Both the position numbers and the translations under genes were made by a program. From positions 9,986,103 through 10,050,102 of the forward strand of contig JAULJL010000040.1 of NCBI GenBank assembly GCA_030761205.1: a DNA stretch of 64,000 nucleotides, given 5' to 3'. Numbering within the stretch: position 1 is the stretch's first letter; every line of letters starts with the position of its first letter. The stretch is from Fremontodendron californicum (lineage: Eukaryota; Streptophyta; Magnoliopsida; Malvales; Malvaceae). Positions 32,651 to 45,303 of the stretch are shown here, piece after piece. The notes under the pieces were generated by a model, which was given only the letters and a program-made list of their open reading frames with translations, was not told the DNA's origin and did not search any database.

Positions 32651-33200
32651 ATTATTTCGACAAATTATGCAAAATATCCCAACTTGAGAATAACTTTTAA
32701 AGTAAGATATATATATAAAATAACATAAATACAACATGAATACACGAATCTAATTATTATATGTAAAAAAATTAAGATGCATATCAAAATTTAATTCATT
32801 TAGATTATATTGATATCTATAATTTCTATTCATATTAAGAAATAAAAAATAATAAAATATATGAATAGAACACAAATAGATGAATGTGTCAAATCTACAT
32901 AAAAAAATAACTAAAATACGACCCCAAAAAATAGTGTGACACAAAATTAAAAATTATTTGAATAGTGTCAATTAGATTTGATAAATTTTGGACACGAAAC
33001 GAATATTAAAAAATAACTAAAATACAAACACAACACAAAAAAAAAATAACACTAACACAACACGAATATTAAAAAATAACTAAAACACAATATAACACAA
33101 ATTATATATAACACCGTTAATATGATTATAACACAAAAAAAAATAACATATCCATCAACTTTTCACACAACACTCAAAGTTACACCTGTCAATGTTCACA
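32417..33200. repeat. Dispersed repeat, inverted copy of 12640-13790
   Basis: 'ttattgtcattgataatatattgaatacgat', 'atgcaaaatatcccaacttgag' and the AACACAA/CACGAAC-rich subrepeats (about 32880-33120) are the reverse complement of blocks at 13040-13790. The Harbinger element inserted at its edge. No coding content. Confidence 0.65.
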
Positions 33201-34245
33201 TAAGCTACAAACTCCTCGATTGCAAAATTGTAATCCAATGGATTACTTTCATTGTATTGTATATGATATAAAAAATAAAAGATATCTAAAGAGAAAAAAA
33301 TGTATTATTATTGATAAAGTTAATTAAAATATCAGTCCAAAGAGAAATACTTTTATTGGTAAAAAAAATTTAGTCTACAAAAACTATACAATGATTAAAT
33401 CATTAAGTAATCCGCGTAAACAATACTTGGAAAATTAATACTTCTGCGAGTCATGCACTGAACTATGAACTTTTTCAATCATACAGCTGTCTTGTTATAT
33501 TTATATTTTACTTCTCAAAATATTATAATAAAGTAATGTAAAATGTAAAAGTGTCATACCATATTCAATGATTACAATTGATCATAGGTTAAAAACATTG
33601 TTTAGCTATATTTTAGCAAGTTTTAAAGGGAGAGAGGGATTCAAATTATAGCCCTCAAAATTTTCTTTTAAAGAAATAACATGTTCTTTTTTTTTTTTAT
33701 GTGAGAAAAAGAATTTAAAATTACTAGATTTTGAGATACTCATAATAATGTGGGTAAAAGAAATGAGAAAAATTAAAAGTTACACAGAATAATGAATACT
33801 TTTTAAAATTAAATGAGTGTAAATTTTAAAAATAAAATTAATTAAAAATATTAAAAATATTATATTAAATAACATGTATAACCATCATTTTATTTGTTTA
33901 TTAAAATTTAATTAAAGTTTTTTTGTTAATTGATGTTACTTAACTCATAACACCAAACTCAATTAATAACATTATTAATAAAATAGATAACAATCATAGA
34001 ATCAAATATTGGTGTGCTCAAATAAAATTTATTAGATTAAGTTCAAATTTTTAGAAAATGGTTAAAAAGTAACACGATATCAACTAGAATGTTTCCTATA
34101 TAAAAATAAAAAAAAACTATGAATTTCCTATTTGACAAAAATTAATATTTTAAAATTTTTAATTCTTAAAAAATGCTATTTAACTTTGTCTAAATACAGT
34201 TTTATTTTAATTTTTTACTTTTTTTTCTTCTTTAGAAGTGAAAAG
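33201..34245. other. AT-rich intergenic sequence
   Basis: I see no gene, element end or tandem repeat here. The 73-aa open frame at 34132-34353 runs from AT-rich DNA into an LTR and is not a gene. Confidence 0.5.
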
Positions 34246-35285
34246 TATCGCAACCTAAAAAATAACAAGTCTTATCGCGAGACTTTATTACTCGTTAAGC
34301 GTGACATCGAAAAAAAAAAAAAAGACGACTTAATTCCTCTTGAAATAAAATGAGGGTTTGAAAATGACCTCAAAAAAGACATGGAGTCGCCACCAATCTT
34401 TTTTGGGCTGGGTGTGATCAGCCACCAATTAAAAACTGTTTTGCAAAATATTTTAAAATTAATTAAAATATTTTTAAAACCAATTTCAAGTCTGCGTTTT
34501 AAACCAGAGAAATCAAATAAGCGGGTTCGGGACTTGGTTACGTGTGGGGAAGGATTGACACCCCAACAACACCCGTATAAAACGGTACCTTATTAATCGT
34601 GTGTTATCTCAAGTCTCGGTAAAAAATCGGTTTTAGATTTGGCATTTCAAATTAATTCCCAATTTAAAGAAAAATATTTCCATTTTTTAATTGAAAATGA
34701 TCCGGAATTTATTAATTCAAAATTTTTTCTATATTCCCCAACAAACGTGGCAAAATATAGAAATTTTTATTAATTTGGAAAATTTTTCGAATCATTCTCG
34801 TTTTAAAAAAGATATTCTATTATTAATGATAATTGATGATATCCTCCCCAGCAAACCCGGAAGAGAACTTATAAATTATTTTAACTCGGGAATATCTTTA
34901 TTTTATTGAAAATCATTATCTTTTTTTAAAACATTTAAAAATATATATATATATGAATATGAATATGAATATGAATATGTATGACATAGTTTAATCTAAA
35001 TGATATGAGATAATCTAAATGAAATGATATAACCTAAGTGTCATGATATATTCTAAATGGAATGAATATAACCTAAGTGACATAACATATTCTAAATAAA
35101 ATGAATATAACCTAAGTGACATAATATATTCTAAATGAAATGAAATAACCTAAGTAACATAAGATATTCTAAATGAAATGAATATAACCTAAGTAAAATA
35201 ATATATTCTAAATGAAATGAATATAACCTAAGAAAAATAATATATTCTAAATGACATGAAATGAATATGAAACATAAAATAATAT
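34246..35285 (-). mobile_element. 3' end fragment of an Ogre/Tat-like LTR, cut by the next element
   Basis: On the minus strand this ends …GGTTGCGATA at 34246, the same end as the LTR at 35286-40317. It matches the last kilobase of that LTR, inverted, and the left part of the LTR at 45304-50910 (about 45304-46144). It stops at 'aaacataaaataat' (35285), exactly where a new TGTAGACACC begins. In the 45304-50910 LTR the same string continues 'gctttcataa'. So the plus-strand element inserted into this older LTR. 34985-35280 is a minisatellite of about 37-40 bp units ('taacctaagtgacataatatattctaaatgaaatgaata'). Confidence 0.8.
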
Positions 35286-38200
35286 TGTAGACACCAAATT
35301 TTGTCCGTACCACTAAAATAAGTATGTTTTCTTAATAAATTGATGTTTCAGAATGCAAAAAGGCTTTTCTCATCCTGCAGGTGGTACTCCGAAACTTAGT
35401 CTAAGAAGGCAAGCATAAAAAGTCAAATTTGAAAAGTCAACCCCAGAAAAGTCAACCCCAAAAAGTCAACTACTGAAAAAGTCAACCCAATTTCAAAATC
35501 AAGATTTGAAGTTCAATTGAAAAATGGTGAAAGAATTTTGATAATCCGAGGTCTACATTGAAAGATATGGAGTTGGGAGGTTAGGTTACGACGATTCAGT
35601 AGAAAGGAAAGCCTAGTTCGAAAAATTTGGGAAAAAGTACTTAAACGATCAAATTGGTCGAAATTGAAGGTTCCAAATGAAAGATGAGAACTGACTACGG
35701 GTAATAAAGAAGCTACTTGGAAGAAAAACTAAAAAAAAAGTCAATTCGGAATAAAACTGAGAATTAGAGTTTTTGATGGATTTTGGTGAAATTGGACAAA
35801 ATTGCAAAAAATGGCTCCATTTGGTAAGATTAAAGCCCCTAATTGATGAGAAGTGAATAAACAAGGATAGCCCAAGCCTCAATTTGAAGAAATTCCAAGA
35901 AAAAAGCCGATTGGAGGAAAAACGAGGAAATTTCCGATAGTGAAAAAAAGGAAAAATCAAATCGGAAGGGAATTTGATCGTAAAAATTGGGCATTTTCGG
36001 ACCAACTCCAATTCAATATATGAAAAAGACCTAGAAAAAAAAATGAAAATCAGACTTGTTTTGAGCAAAACCGGGCTTTGGAGGCAAAAAGGCAAAATTG
36101 GAAAATTTAGGAAAAATAGCAAATGAGCTCCAAATATTCTGAAAATTTGCAGATCTTGTTCTTAAATCATTTCGAAGAGATTGGCGAAAGAAAATCTGGA
36201 TTCAGAGTTCGTTTGCAAAATGGCCAAATCACGGGCCCACTATGCAGAAATTCAAAAGGATAAATCCCGAAAAAATAGAAAATGAGTTCCAAAAATTCTG
36301 AAAATTTACAGATATCATTCTTTGGAAGATATTGGAGAAATAAAATCTAAAATTCGGAGTTCGTTTGCAAAATGGCAAATCCCGGGCCCACTATGTAGAA
36401 ATTCAAGCAGATAAATCCCAAAAAAAATGGCAAATGAACTCGGAAAATTTTGAAAATTTGCAGATCTCACTTTTAAATTATTTGAAAGAGATTGGGGAAG
36501 AAAAACCCAGATTTGGAGCTCGTTTACAAAATGGTAAACATTCAGGTGCACAAAAGGGCAATTTTGGAAGAAAAAATCTAAAAAATAGAAAATAGGCTCG
36601 TAAAATTTTGAAAACTTTCAGAATTCAATTTTTTATCATTTCGAAAGTATTTAAAAAATAAAATTTTAATTTGGAGTCCATTTGCTATTTATTTATTTTT
36701 GGGGGTCAAAAAGATCATTTTACCGAAAAAACTGAAAAGGGCCTTTTCTTGCAATTAAAAAAAATGAAGTGTGGGCTGAGAAGGTGAAGGGGTAGCCGGC
36801 CAAGGCCCATGGAGGATTGGATATTTTCTGATTTTTTTCATCTAAGGGCCAAGAGAGAAGAGGAAGGTAGTTTTTTTTTTGTGATCAAGCCTTTGAATTT
36901 GCAACACATGGATCAATGGTTGGAGAGGGATGATGTCATATTTATGATCCTATTTATGACATCATCTTCATGACATCATATATTTAGGAGCTGTTTATTC
37001 CAATTTAAGGGTGAGAATTCTACATAGGATCTTGGATTGAAGGCCATAGGATCAAATTGGTTAGAAAAAATTCTAGAACCTCCTAGCCTATTCTACACCA
37101 ACAGGCCACCTTAAGGGAGAGGGGGAGTCTCTTTCATTTTTCACTCTCTTGCTTGGTTGATTTCTCTCCATTTTTTGAAAAGCAAATAGAAAGTTTAGAA
37201 AGTCAAAGAAAGTAAGAAGAGGAAAAGCTTACAATATAGCTTTTAGAGGTAGCTAAAAGCATAATACTCTTGCACTTTTTTTGCATTTCCATCCTTGGTT
37301 TGCTGTTTTCATTTGATATTTGGTGAGTTTCTATTGATTTTAGTTTTAAAATAAGTGTTTTTAAGCTTCTTCTTCAAGTTCTTCTTTTATACTGTCTTGA
37401 AAAAAACTTTGAAAAAACAATTTTCCTCCATGTTATAGAAGTAGCTGAATGGCCTTTTTTTTTTTTTTAAATGGTTGATGTTTGCTTTTATTTCATGTTG
37501 CTTGTGATGCTTAGCATGTTTCGATGTTCTATTTTTTTTTTTCTAAAAATAACTAAAGCATGGAGTTTGTTTTGATCTTTCTACTTACTTACCTTTTTTT
37601 TTTTTAATTATTTCATCTTGTATTCATGTTTACTTTATTTGTTTAAATTTTTTAATTTTTTAATTTTCTATTTTCAAAATGTTTGAGTTTGTTCATGATT
37701 TGCAATTTTACTATTCTATGTGTTTTTGAAAATGTCTAGTTGTATTCATGCTTTTACTTTATATTTGCATGTTTTAGCATGTTTCTTCTTTGTCCTTGCA
37801 TTTAGTATGTCATGTGCTCGTGAAAATGTCATGGTAGAATACCAACACTTAGGCCTATAGACCATTCGGCTTCTTCATTTTTGTATGTGAATTTTCATCA
37901 TGCTAGTTGATAAGTTTGCATTTCCATGCTATGATTTTATGTGTTTTGATTTAGTGTGCCATGTGTTTGTGAAAATTTCATGACTATTTTGAGCCATAGA
38001 CCATTCGGCTTCCTCATTGTTTTATGCTTCCTATATGCATTTTCATCATGCTAGTTGATAGGTTTGCATTTCCATGCCTTGACTTTGTGTATTTTGATTT
38101 AGCATACTATGTGCTTGTGTTATTGCCATGCATTCTTTAGGTCTAGGTTTCATTTACATTGCCATGCATTTCATGCATGTTTAGGCCTAGGTTGCATTTA

Positions 38201-40317
38201 TTGCCATGCAAGTTCATTTTAGGTCTAGGCCATATTCTCTATGCCATGCATTTTTCATGTCATTTAGGTTTTAAACCATGCATTTCATGCATTCAATTTG
38301 CTGTATATTCATGCATCTCATGTCATGCCACTTGATTTATGACTTAGGCCAATCAATGGTTCAAAGTCATGCTCACTTGAGCATACTTGTGGGAAATTAA
38401 AGAGTTGTCAAATTGATTATTCTACCTTTGTGATTTTTTTTTTTACTTTAGCCAATTTTTGTCCAATTTTCTAGAAGTTTTAGCTACTGTTTATAGGTCC
38501 TTAAGGGAGTTTCCAATATTGTTACTTTGTTTTTTAAATGATTTTATAAAAGGCAAAAAAATGTGTTTCGGCAAAACAGTTTTCACCCAGTTTTCTAACA
38601 TTCTCGATTTTTTTGGGAAGTTATCTTTAATCAGAAAATTAAGACAATTTGTTTTCGTGTAGTTTTACATGTTCTGAGTCTTCAGTATTTTTTTTTTAGA
38701 TTTTTTTGAAAATTTAAAAATAGGTTAAAAATTGTGTTTTAAAACTGGACAGTAGAGTCAGATTTGAATTGGAGGGAAAATTAATTTTCTATTTTGGCTA
38801 AGTTACTTAGAAGGGGTTGGTTAGAAAATTTAGCTACTGTCTTAGGGTGGTTTATAGGCCATTTTAAATTTAAAAAATGATTTTATAGAGTTGGGGTCAA
38901 GGGTGGTCAAGTCCGAGATTTTAAACTTAGGAAATTAGAGCCATTTTTAAAGGGAATTCGGTTAGGGTTTAATTTTCATCCAAGATTTAAAAAATTGTTT
39001 TCAAACAATCACAAAATATTTTGATTTTAGAAAATTTAATTTGATGTTTTTTCCTAAGGAGCCGGATATCTTTTTAGATATACGGATTTCCTTATTTAAA
39101 GGAAAAAATCAACTTTCATGCATTGCATTTTCCATATTTATGCATACCATATAATATGTGATTTTTGCTATGATAATTCTTATGGTATTGTTATTACTTT
39201 GATTTATATTTTATGATGTTATATTGTTTGTCATATGGTTTTGAATATTTCATGTTATCCTATGCTTTTTATTTAGTCATTTGTTTTTGTCACATCATTT
39301 AGCATATACTATATTCATACATTATTATTTTTATTTTCATGCATAATTTCATGATAGTATTATTTTATGTTTCATATCATTTCATGTCACTTAGATTATA
39401 TTCCATGTCATATAGATTATATTATTTAAAATATGTTATGTCATTTAAATTTGCCATGTCATTTAAATCATATCATTTCATGTAGAATATGTCATGCTAC
39501 CTACGTTATTTCATTTCATTTAGAATATGCTATGCCATTTAAATTATATCATATCATTTAGGTTGCATTGTATTATTTAGACTTTGTTATATCATCTTTA
39601 CTATGTCATACATATTCATGTTCATATTTTTTTTAAAATGTTTTGAAAAAGATAATGATTTTCAATAAAATAAAGATATTCCCGAGTTAAAATAATTCAT
39701 GAGTTCTTTGCCGGGTTTACTGGGGAGGATATCATCAATTATCATTAATAACGGAATATTTTCTTTAAAACGAGAATGGTTCGAAAATTTTTCCAATTTA
39801 ATAAATATTTCTATATTTTGCCACGTTTGCTGGGGAATGTAGGAAAATTTTGAATTAATAAAATTCGAATCATTTTCAATTAAAAATGAAATTATTTTTC
39901 TTTAAATTGGGAATTAACTTGAAATACTAAAACCGACTTTTTGCCGAGACTTGAGATAACACACGATTAATAAGATACCGTTTTATACGGGCGTTGTGGG
40001 GGTGCTAATCCTTCTCCACACGTAACCGAGTCTCGAACCCGATTCTTCGATTCTCTCTGGTTTATAACGCAAACTTGAAATTGGTTTTAAAAATGTTTTA
40101 ATTAATTTAAAAATATTTTACAAAACCGGTTTTAATAGGTGGCCGATCACACCTAGCTAAAAAAGATTGGTGGCGACTCCATGTCTTTTTTAAGGTCATT
40201 TTCAAAACCTTCATTTTTCAAGAGGAATTAAGTTGACTTTTCCTTGGTTTCTTTTAATGTCACGCTTACGAATAATAAACTCTTGCGATAAGACTTGTTA
40301 TTTTTTAGGTTGCGATA
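35286..40317 (+). mobile_element. 5' LTR (5.0 kb) of plus-strand Ogre/Tat-like element
   Basis: It starts TGTAGACACCAAATTTTG and ends GGTTGCGATA, followed by GC and a PBS. At about 5 kb it is very long for an LTR, a known trait of Ogre elements. The content includes many AAAAGTCAAC units at 35420-35490. A repeated block around 'atagaccattcggcttc' spans about 37800-38080 (two copies of about 145 bp), and there is a 'catgtcatttagattatat' minisatellite at 39340-39610. The conserved 'ggtggcgactccatgtc' block is at 40160-40190. Short open frames inside are not genes. The LTR at 45304-50910 is the same family in inverted orientation. Confidence 0.85.
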
Positions 40318-40320
40318 GCT

Positions 40321-40339
40321 TGGCGACTCCACTGGGGAC
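40321..40339 (+). other. Primer-binding site of plus-strand LTR element
   Basis: TGGCGACTCCACTGGGGAC lies four bases after the LTR end. The reverse complement ends in …CGCCA, as the 3' end of a tRNA should. Ogre elements are described as primed by tRNA-Arg, which fits, but the tRNA was not identified here. Confidence 0.7.
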
Positions 40340-41859
40340 ATTAGAGAGTCAGGCCTAGATTTAGTCGTGTGTTATCAAAGTCTCGGTTTTTGTTGGTTTA
40401 TTCGGTATTTAATTTTAATTCCCACATTTGTTTAAAATAAAGGAGAATTTTGAAAATAATAAAATGTTTTAAATATGTTCATATTCATTCACATGCATTT
40501 TATTATTGTTTTCTAGTTATTTAATAATTGTATATTATAATCTTGTTGGTTAATGCGTTACACTATTCTTGAATGTTCTTTTAGTAAATTGCTAGGGCAT
40601 TTAGAATAAGGTTTGTAGAATAGGTGGTGAAAGGTTTGTTGTTTCTCCTCACACACTACACGTGCATTTGCATAACATGAACTCTCTACTTGGGTTTCGT
40701 CCTTTTAAGTGGGAGTAAAGTAACTATGCCTTTGTGATGATCCTCCGTATGGGCTTAGGAAAATATACTCTAACGAACTGAACTCGCTTTTATCGGGGTG
40801 CCTTACTAGCCTTCACAGGCGACAGTGAGGAACAATTAGAGGCCTTTAGAACCGATTCACCTTCATATAGTGAACTTAGGCGAAGCCATGCTGGATTTCT
40901 GTTAGATACCGAAGATAGGAACACATGGAGGGACATTTCTAACCTTTTGTTACCTATTTTACATTCTAAATAAGCATTGTAGATTGGGCAATGATGTACG
41001 TACATCGCCCGTAATAAGTATAAATACCCCGACCCGAAGACATTGTGATGCCTAAATAAGCAGATACTGTTGGGGCAAGTGTTCATAAACTTTTTAAAAT
41101 TAAAAGTATAAACATTCTTTTTCAAACATTTTTGCATTTTGCACATTTTATGCATTGTGAATAGAGCATGTACATTTATGGTTGTATTGTTGATTTCATT
41201 TTTTGCAATAAAGGGATGGTAATAATAATCTCATTTGATGATTTCATAAATCGGCAGTGTTACATGAACATTTGCATATTGTACCATAGTAGGATCCATT
41301 ACCCTGAAATTCTTTTGAAAATAATATGTTTGGTTTTTCATAGAGAAAACATGTTTCAAAAAAAATCATAGATTAAATTTGGAGGCAAATATTGCATAAT
41401 AAGATTTTTGAATAATCAAGATTTAGGTCCCACCAATTTCGTGTAATCATTGGTTAATTTATTTGTATCATTTTGACATCATGTTACAGTCTAACATGCA
41501 TGGTTATTCATTGTAGAATACATTTGTGATGTACATGGTCATTCTTTGTATCTACCTTTGTGTTAATTCATTTTTCTTTGCATGTATCATTTTGACATCA
41601 TGTTACAGTCATAGCATGCATGGTCATTCATTGCAGAATACGTATATGACATGTATGGTCATTATTTGTATATACCTGTGCATCAATTTATTCATTTTTT
41701 AAATGCTTCATGTTGGCATTAGATTGCATCCATAGCATACATAGTCATCATAATTTCTCTGTATATGTTCATGCATTAATCATTAGTATATTCATGCAAA
41801 TAAGAATAGCGCATGTACCGTCATAATTGTATTCTTGATCTCATGACATTTTTATTTGC
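40340..41859 (+). other. Leader between PBS and first gag module
   Basis: Non-coding 1.5 kb. From about 41450 it has repeated 'tttgacatcatgttacagtc(ta)gcatgcatggtcattcattg' units that also occur before gag module 2 (43080-43500), showing that leader and gag were duplicated together. Confidence 0.55.
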
Positions 41860-42797
41860 TTGAAAGAGGTTCGAGATATGAGGAAAGAATCGGAGGAACG
41901 ATTGGGTGCTTTGGAACGCAATCAGGAGAAATTTGGACATGAAATCCGGGAGGTGAAAGAACAGCTCGCCAAATTGATGAAAATGTTTGAGGATATGAGT
42001 AAGGGTAAGAGGAAACTTTCTCAGGACTCTTCATCGTCTTCGGATGAACCAAAACCATCAGGTCCAGAACATACAATCCTTGCTGGATCCTGCGCTTGTC
42101 AATGCTACAAAAATTGCAACCTGATGAAATTGTGGACAAAATCATGAAAATGATTAAACCAGAAAGCCTGATACCAAGGATAGAAACCTCAGATCCCAAA
42201 CAGTCCCTGCAATTAGTCCTAGGTCCAAACCAGTATCCTCACTCAACTATGATCCAGTCATCCACTGGGATGACCGCTACGGGATTCCTAGGTCATACTC
42301 AATCACCATCAATTGGTAGTTCGTATTTTTTCCCTCATCAAGCACCTTATCAAGCATCCGGGATAGGAACCTCGAATTATGTACAACCTTCAAGGGTCTC
42401 GTGTCCAAATTCATACCCTTACCATGCTGTTTTGCCACCTTTCCATGTAAACACTTCGATTCGAACCTTGGTGCCACCACCAAGTGCCCCAACTTCTAGG
42501 CCGTGTGTGATTAAGAAATAACCCAAGAACATGAATGATCCCATTCCAATCAGCTACCAAGAGCTTCTCCCTATATTGGTACAAGATCACATGGTTTCCT
42601 GTGTCCCATTGAAACCCTTGTTACCACCGTATCCCAAGTGGTAGAACCCAAGTGCAAGATGTGATTATCACTGCGGAATTGATATGCATAGCATTGAAGG
42701 CTGTATAGCCTTCAAAAGGAAAGTGCAGTCTCTTATAGAGGTCAAGTGGATCGATCCCATGACACTGATTGATAGAAGGCTGGGAAAGGGTAATTAG
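41860..42797 (+). pseudogene. Gag module 1 of plus-strand element (shortened, decayed)
   Basis: It starts MRKESEERLGALERNQEKFG, a coiled-coil like the N-terminus of module 2, then shifts frame near 42100. It continues through PHQAPYQASGIGTSNYVQPS and RTLVPPPSAPTSRPCVIKK to a stop at 42519-42521. The same frame goes on, with a second stop near 42644, through NDPIPISYQELLPIL and a Cys/His motif C-x3-C-x4-H-x4-C (RCDYHCGIDMHSIEGC), ending near 42797. The central gag domain of module 2 (KFKIPDFVKYDG … RWY) is absent. The same shortened form occurs in the minus-strand relative (57480-57950), so the shortening is a family trait. Confidence 0.65.
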
Positions 42798-43641
42798 GAG
42801 TGGAGATTTACGTTAATGATGTAGAAAGACTTCGGTCTGATATAATGTAATAGGATTTCACTTTTTTAGTAGTCGGCTCTTATAGCCTAGGATGCTAGGA
42901 AAAATAAAGTGCTTGTAAAGACAGTTTTAACTACTGCTCAGATTTTGTAAACATGGTTTATACCATTGTGAACGTTGATATGGGAATGAATTGGTTGTGC
43001 TTCAAATTTATGAGATGTTGATGATTAAGTTCCTCCGATTCTTATTTCCTCCGTGGTATCTTCCCCTTTGCATTTTGCATCCGATCAATTATTTGTCATA
43101 CCATACTTTCATACACGCATCTTGGTAGCATCAGGTGGTATTCATGACAAATATAGTCAGCATGATTTTTTTGTATATGTTCATGCACTAATTTGCTTAT
43201 TACATATATCATGTTAGCATTAGGTTGCATTCATAACATACATGGTCAGCATGAGTTTCTTTGTATATACTTTGTGTCAATCATTCATTAATTACATGCA
43301 TCATATTTGACATCATGTTGCATTCATAGTGTATATGATCATTCATTGGGAAATACACTGAAATATACATGGTCATTCATTGCATATATCCATGATTTGT
43401 TCATTCTTTGCTTGCAACATGTTGGCATCGTGATTGCATTTATTACATACATGGTTAGCATGTTTCCACTGTACATATCCATACATCATATTGTTTAGGC
43501 TCCATGTGCATCAAATTGCATTCATGGCTCCTTCATCATGACATACACTTGGGAGAATAAAACAGAAATTGACTTGGTTTTAAGAGTCTTTAAAAGAATT
43601 TCCATTTCAAATCAGAAGTATAAGTTGTACTAAGCACCTTT
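42798..43641 (+). other. Spacer between gag modules
   Basis: Non-coding; carries the same 'atgcatcat…gacatcatgttgcattcatag' repeats as the leader before module 1. No promoter or splice signal could be assigned. Confidence 0.5.
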
Positions 43642-45074
43642 ATGATACAGGCTAGAGCTATGGAGAATGAACAGGTTGCCCGAATAGAAATAATGGAAAG
43701 GGCACAGGAAGAATTGCGAGAAAAGATGGAAAAATCTGAAGCAGAATCTAAAGATCATATGACTAAATTGATGGAGCTGATGTTCGCAATCAAGGGAAAG
43801 GGATACATTGAAAACTTGACCACCAAAGAAGAGTTGGGGATACAAAAGGATCAGAATGAGGTCATAATGATGGATGCCCAGAACACAGTTAATCCCTTCA
43901 ACGTCCTAAACTCAAATGATCCAGCTGAACATGCAAAGTTGAAAATGGTTGTAGTAAATGAGGATGAGTTGATAGATTCCCAAGGGAAATATCAGTTGTT
44001 AGATGAAAGGCTCCGGGCAGTAGAAAATACAGATGTATTCGGGAGTGTGGATGAGAAAGAACGATGCTTGGTCCTCGATTTAGTCATTCCTCCTAAGTTC
44101 AAGATCCCTGACTTTGTGAAATATGACGGGACGACTGATCTGTTAGCCCACATCACTATGTTCTGCCGGAAAATGATGAGTCATATGGATAATGGTAAGC
44201 TTTTGATTCATTGCTTTCAGGATAGCCTCAACGGATCAGCAATTAGGTGGTATATCAGTTGAGCAAGGATCAGATTCACTCTTGGAACGACCTGGCTAGG
44301 GCTTTTCTAAACCAGTACAAGCATATGATCGACATGGCGTCTGACCGTTTCACCTTACAAAATATGAAGAAAAGAGCTACTAAGAGCTTCAAAGAATATG
44401 CGCAGCGGTGGATGAGCCTGGCCGTCCAAGTACAACCGCCCTTAACTCAGAAAGAAACCACTGTCATTTTTATGAATATAGTACAGGCCCCGTACTATGA
44501 TATACTTGTCGGCAACACCATGAAATTTTTTTCAGACATGGTAATTTCAGGGGAGATGATTGAGAATGCTATCAAGGATGGGAAAATTGAAGGAGAAAGA
44601 ACATCCAATACCCAAGTTGTGGAAGGCTTTGCCCCACCTCCCCAATTTTTCTCGTATCATCCATTGTACTCTACCCTGAAGAATATCTCTCAAGGTTCTT
44701 ATCCTTACCAACCAATGCCTGCAACTACACCATAATTTACATCTGTCCATCAATCTAACACCCTTAGGAATAACCGGAGGGGGCATAAAAAGCAAAAGAG
44801 AAATCAGGTTGACCCGATTCTTGTGACATACAGTGAGCTACTACCTCAACTCATCCAGAATCACCTTGTGACACCCATGCAATTAGAGCCTCTGAATCCC
44901 CCTTATCCGAGCTGGTATGATGCTAATGAGTGTTGTGGTTATCATTTTGGCAATCAAGGTCACTCAACAGAGAACTGCCCTGCTTTGAAGTACAAGGTCA
45001 GGGATCTCATCAAGGCTGGTTTGATAAGTTTTGAAGATAGGAAAGCCAAGTGTCATAAGAAACATGGTACATAA
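43642..45074 (+). pseudogene. Gag module 2 of plus-strand element, full-length but broken
   Basis: Its N-terminus is a long coiled coil (NEQVARIEIMERAQEELREK). The gag core has GKYQLLDERLRAVE, PKFKIPDFVKYDGTTD, SHMDNGKLLIHCFQDSLNGS and, after a frame change near 44255 (RWY|QLSKDQI), SWNDLARAFLNQYKHMID and MKKRATKSFKEYAQRW. The C-terminus has a Pro/Tyr-rich linker, a stop at about 44733, then YSELLPQLIQNHLV and the knuckle CGYHFGNQGHSTENC. This C/H pattern is typical of Tat-lineage Ty3-gypsy gag. Gag would form the particle of the retrotransposon. At least one frameshift and one stop break it. Confidence 0.8.
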
Positions 45075-45303
45075 TCATATTAGGATTTTTGATGCATGTA
45101 GTTCTATACACTGTGACGATGAAAGCACTTATCTCATGTTGACATCTACATAAAATAAATAAATTTTGAATTTAAATGTTTGTTTTCATTATATTTTAAC
45201 ACTCATTTAAATTTGCAAAAAAAAAAAAAAAAAAAAAAACAAAAACAAAAGGAACAAAAACAAAAACAAATGAAAACTTCATGAAAATTTGTGGTAAACA
45301 ATT

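Larger units (their letters stand above)
35286..45303 (+). mobile_element. Plus-strand gag-only Ogre/Tat-like element (3' part missing)
   Basis: The order is 5' LTR, PBS, a long leader, gag module 1 (41860-42797), a spacer, gag module 2 (43642-45074), then a poly-A-rich end abutting the inverted LTR at 45304. No protease, RT, RNase H or integrase sequence appears. The remaining part and the 3' LTR are not next to it: either the minus-strand element inserted here and displaced them outside the window, or they were deleted. Confidence 0.7.
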
